The position numbers and the translations under genes were made by a program. DNA of 5,727 nucleotides from Balneolales bacterium. GTDB lineage: Bacteria; Bacteroidota; Rhodothermia; Balneolales; Natronogracilivirgulaceae. The DNA lies in assembly GCA_007127695.1 (NCBI GenBank), contig SKYW01000304.1, positions 1 to 5,727 on the forward strand, in the 5' to 3' direction. Every line of letters begins with the position of its first letter. The first letter of the stretch is position 1. The notes below the pieces were generated by a model. The model worked only from the letters and a program-made list of their open reading frames with translations. It was not told the origin of the DNA and did not search any database. This document shows positions 4,884-5,727 of the stretch, in pieces.

Positions 4884-5597
4884 TCACTCCTCGAACCGGG
4901 CATTGTAGTGCCGGAAAAACCGCTCCAGGTGTTCGATATTGGCAAGATCCAGCTGTTCTTGCCGGAGGAAGTCCCGCATCTCATCCTGAAAATGATCCAG
5001 ACTTCGAAGAATGGATCGCTCGTTCATCCGCCGGACCCGCTGAATGTCCCCATCTTTCTTGATGAAAAGACGCTGGCTCTGAGTGTAGCGGTCCTGCTGC
5101 GTGGCAACACCATAGGTGGGCACATCCTGTTGCAAGCTGATATTGTATTTCAGCAATGCGGTAATCTTGCCTTCTGCCAGGATCCGGACAAACTCATCGG
5201 GTGAGAGACGGCTTGCCTCATAGCCATTGCGAAACAGATAGCGGCTGCTCTCCATGTCCGTGAACTCAAATCCCGCCAGGCGGTCACTCATGATCGATAG
5301 TGCAAAATCGCCTTGTATGAATTCAACACCCTCCTCATGCACATTGTAGTTCATCAAAAGGGTCTCGCTCCTGACACCATTCGAAAGAGTTACGTGTCCC
5401 GCCTTGAAATCCTCAAAAAGATAGGGCGACCCGGCGGTTTCGACTTCCCTGATGGTTCGGATCATTGTTCTCCTATCCACAATGTCCCTCAGCGATTCAA
5501 TTGTAATTTCCGACTGGGCATCTGCTTTGCCGGGAAAAGAGACGACAGCGATAAGCATACAGATTAGCGTACTGTTTTTGACAACGGATTTGATCAT
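4884..5597 (-). CDS. uncharacterised secreted protein of the GSPYL...YN pattern
   Basis: This 237-residue protein has a Sec signal peptide (hydrophobic TLICMLIAVVSFPG, cleavage probably after ADA, mature Q28). After a short helical lead, residues 56-97 read GSPYLFEDFKAGHVTLSNG...NYNVHEEGVEF. This pattern recurs in many unnamed Bacteroidota secreted proteins of about this size (GSPYL-x-x-F-x-x-G-x-V, then Y-N and E-F). The middle is predicted beta-rich. The last 55 residues are a charged amphipathic helical tail (DHFQDEMRDFLRQEQLDLA, then HLERFFRHYN), also as in that group, so the gene looks complete. The function is unknown; I recall no characterised member. The start at 5597 is supported by the signal peptide; there is no Shine-Dalgarno site. 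It stands alone with a 130-base leader region to the window edge. Confidence 0.8.
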   Translation of the reverse strand: MIKSVVKNSTLICMLIAVVSFPGKADAQSEITIESLRDIVDRRTMIRTIREVETAGSPYLFEDFKAGHVTLSNGVRSETLLMNYNVHEEGVEFIQGDFALSIMSDRLAGFEFTDMESSRYLFRNGYEASRLSPDEFVRILAEGKITALLKYNISLQQDVPTYGVATQQDRYTQSQRLFIKKDGDIQRVRRMNERSILRSLDHFQDEMRDFLRQEQLDLANIEHLERFFRHYNARFEE

Positions 5598-5670
5598 GTT
5601 TGCTGATATTTCGTGATTTCTTTACGACCTGATCGATTGCCGTTAAAAAGGTTAACCGTTCCATGCTTTC

Positions 5671-5700
5671 CAAACTAATTGACCGGAAATACTATCTCAA
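5671..5700 (-). promoter_or_regulatory. candidate Bacteroidota-type promoter for the 5597-4884 gene
   Basis: On the minus strand TTG (5700-5698) is followed after 19 bases by TTAGTTTG (5678-5671). This is one mismatch from the Bacteroidota -7 element TAnnTTTG and sits at the right spacing from a -33 TTG. Transcription would start roughly 65-70 bases before the ATG. A palindrome GGTTAACC (5650-5657) lies in the predicted leader. The call rests on pattern matching only. Confidence 0.3.
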
Positions 5701-5727
5701 GTCAAAATTTCATGGATGAGCGTAACC

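Noticed and set aside
4863..5204. 113-codon plus-strand frame over the end of the 5597-4884 gene
   Set aside because: It is the antisense shadow of a gene with a clear signal peptide and family pattern; no independent start signal or domain.

Overview
The window looks like a chromosomal segment from a Bacteroidota-type Gram-negative bacterium, possibly the Balneolota/Rhodothermota side. This rests on three things: a beta-barrel protein with DUF5777 hallmarks, a secreted protein of the GSPYL...YN pattern common in that group, and mostly absent Shine-Dalgarno sites. Base composition is near balanced in genes, with AT-rich gaps. The assignment is inference; there is no rRNA or other marker gene.

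Layout, left to right. Positions 1-653 hold the last two thirds of an alpha/beta hydrolase gene that is open at the window edge and broken by a one-base frameshift in a C6 run. After a 164-base gap, 818-1609 encodes a secreted protein that opens with a pectate-lyase-like FP..DGGGKYATGGRGG..YHVT block but continues as what looks like a beta-sandwich domain rather than a beta-helix. Positions 1610-2012 form a roughly 400-base non-coding stretch with a hairpin, a perfect 11-bp tandem repeat and a long-armed inverted repeat.

Positions 2013-3953 are a tight three-gene operon on the plus strand: a Rieske [2Fe-2S] lipoprotein, a periplasmic YceI-type lipocalin-like protein (2-bp gap), and a DUF5777 outer-membrane beta-barrel (11-bp overlap). 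This is the most interesting unit here. It has an extracytoplasmic redox centre, a probable isoprenoid/quinone-type carrier and an outer-membrane barrel with no obvious bc1 or b6f partner gene in view, which suggests an uncharacterised envelope redox module.

The operon converges, with 17 bases between stop codons, on a minus-strand gene for an uncharacterised lipoprotein (4642-3971). Its upstream region carries three 15-bp tandem repeats. Further right, 5597-4884 on the minus strand encodes an uncharacterised secreted protein with a plausible Bacteroidota-style promoter upstream. Every gene except the hydrolase has an export signal, so the window is essentially a block of cell-envelope genes. 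No tRNA, rRNA, CRISPR, insertion sequence or phage feature was seen.
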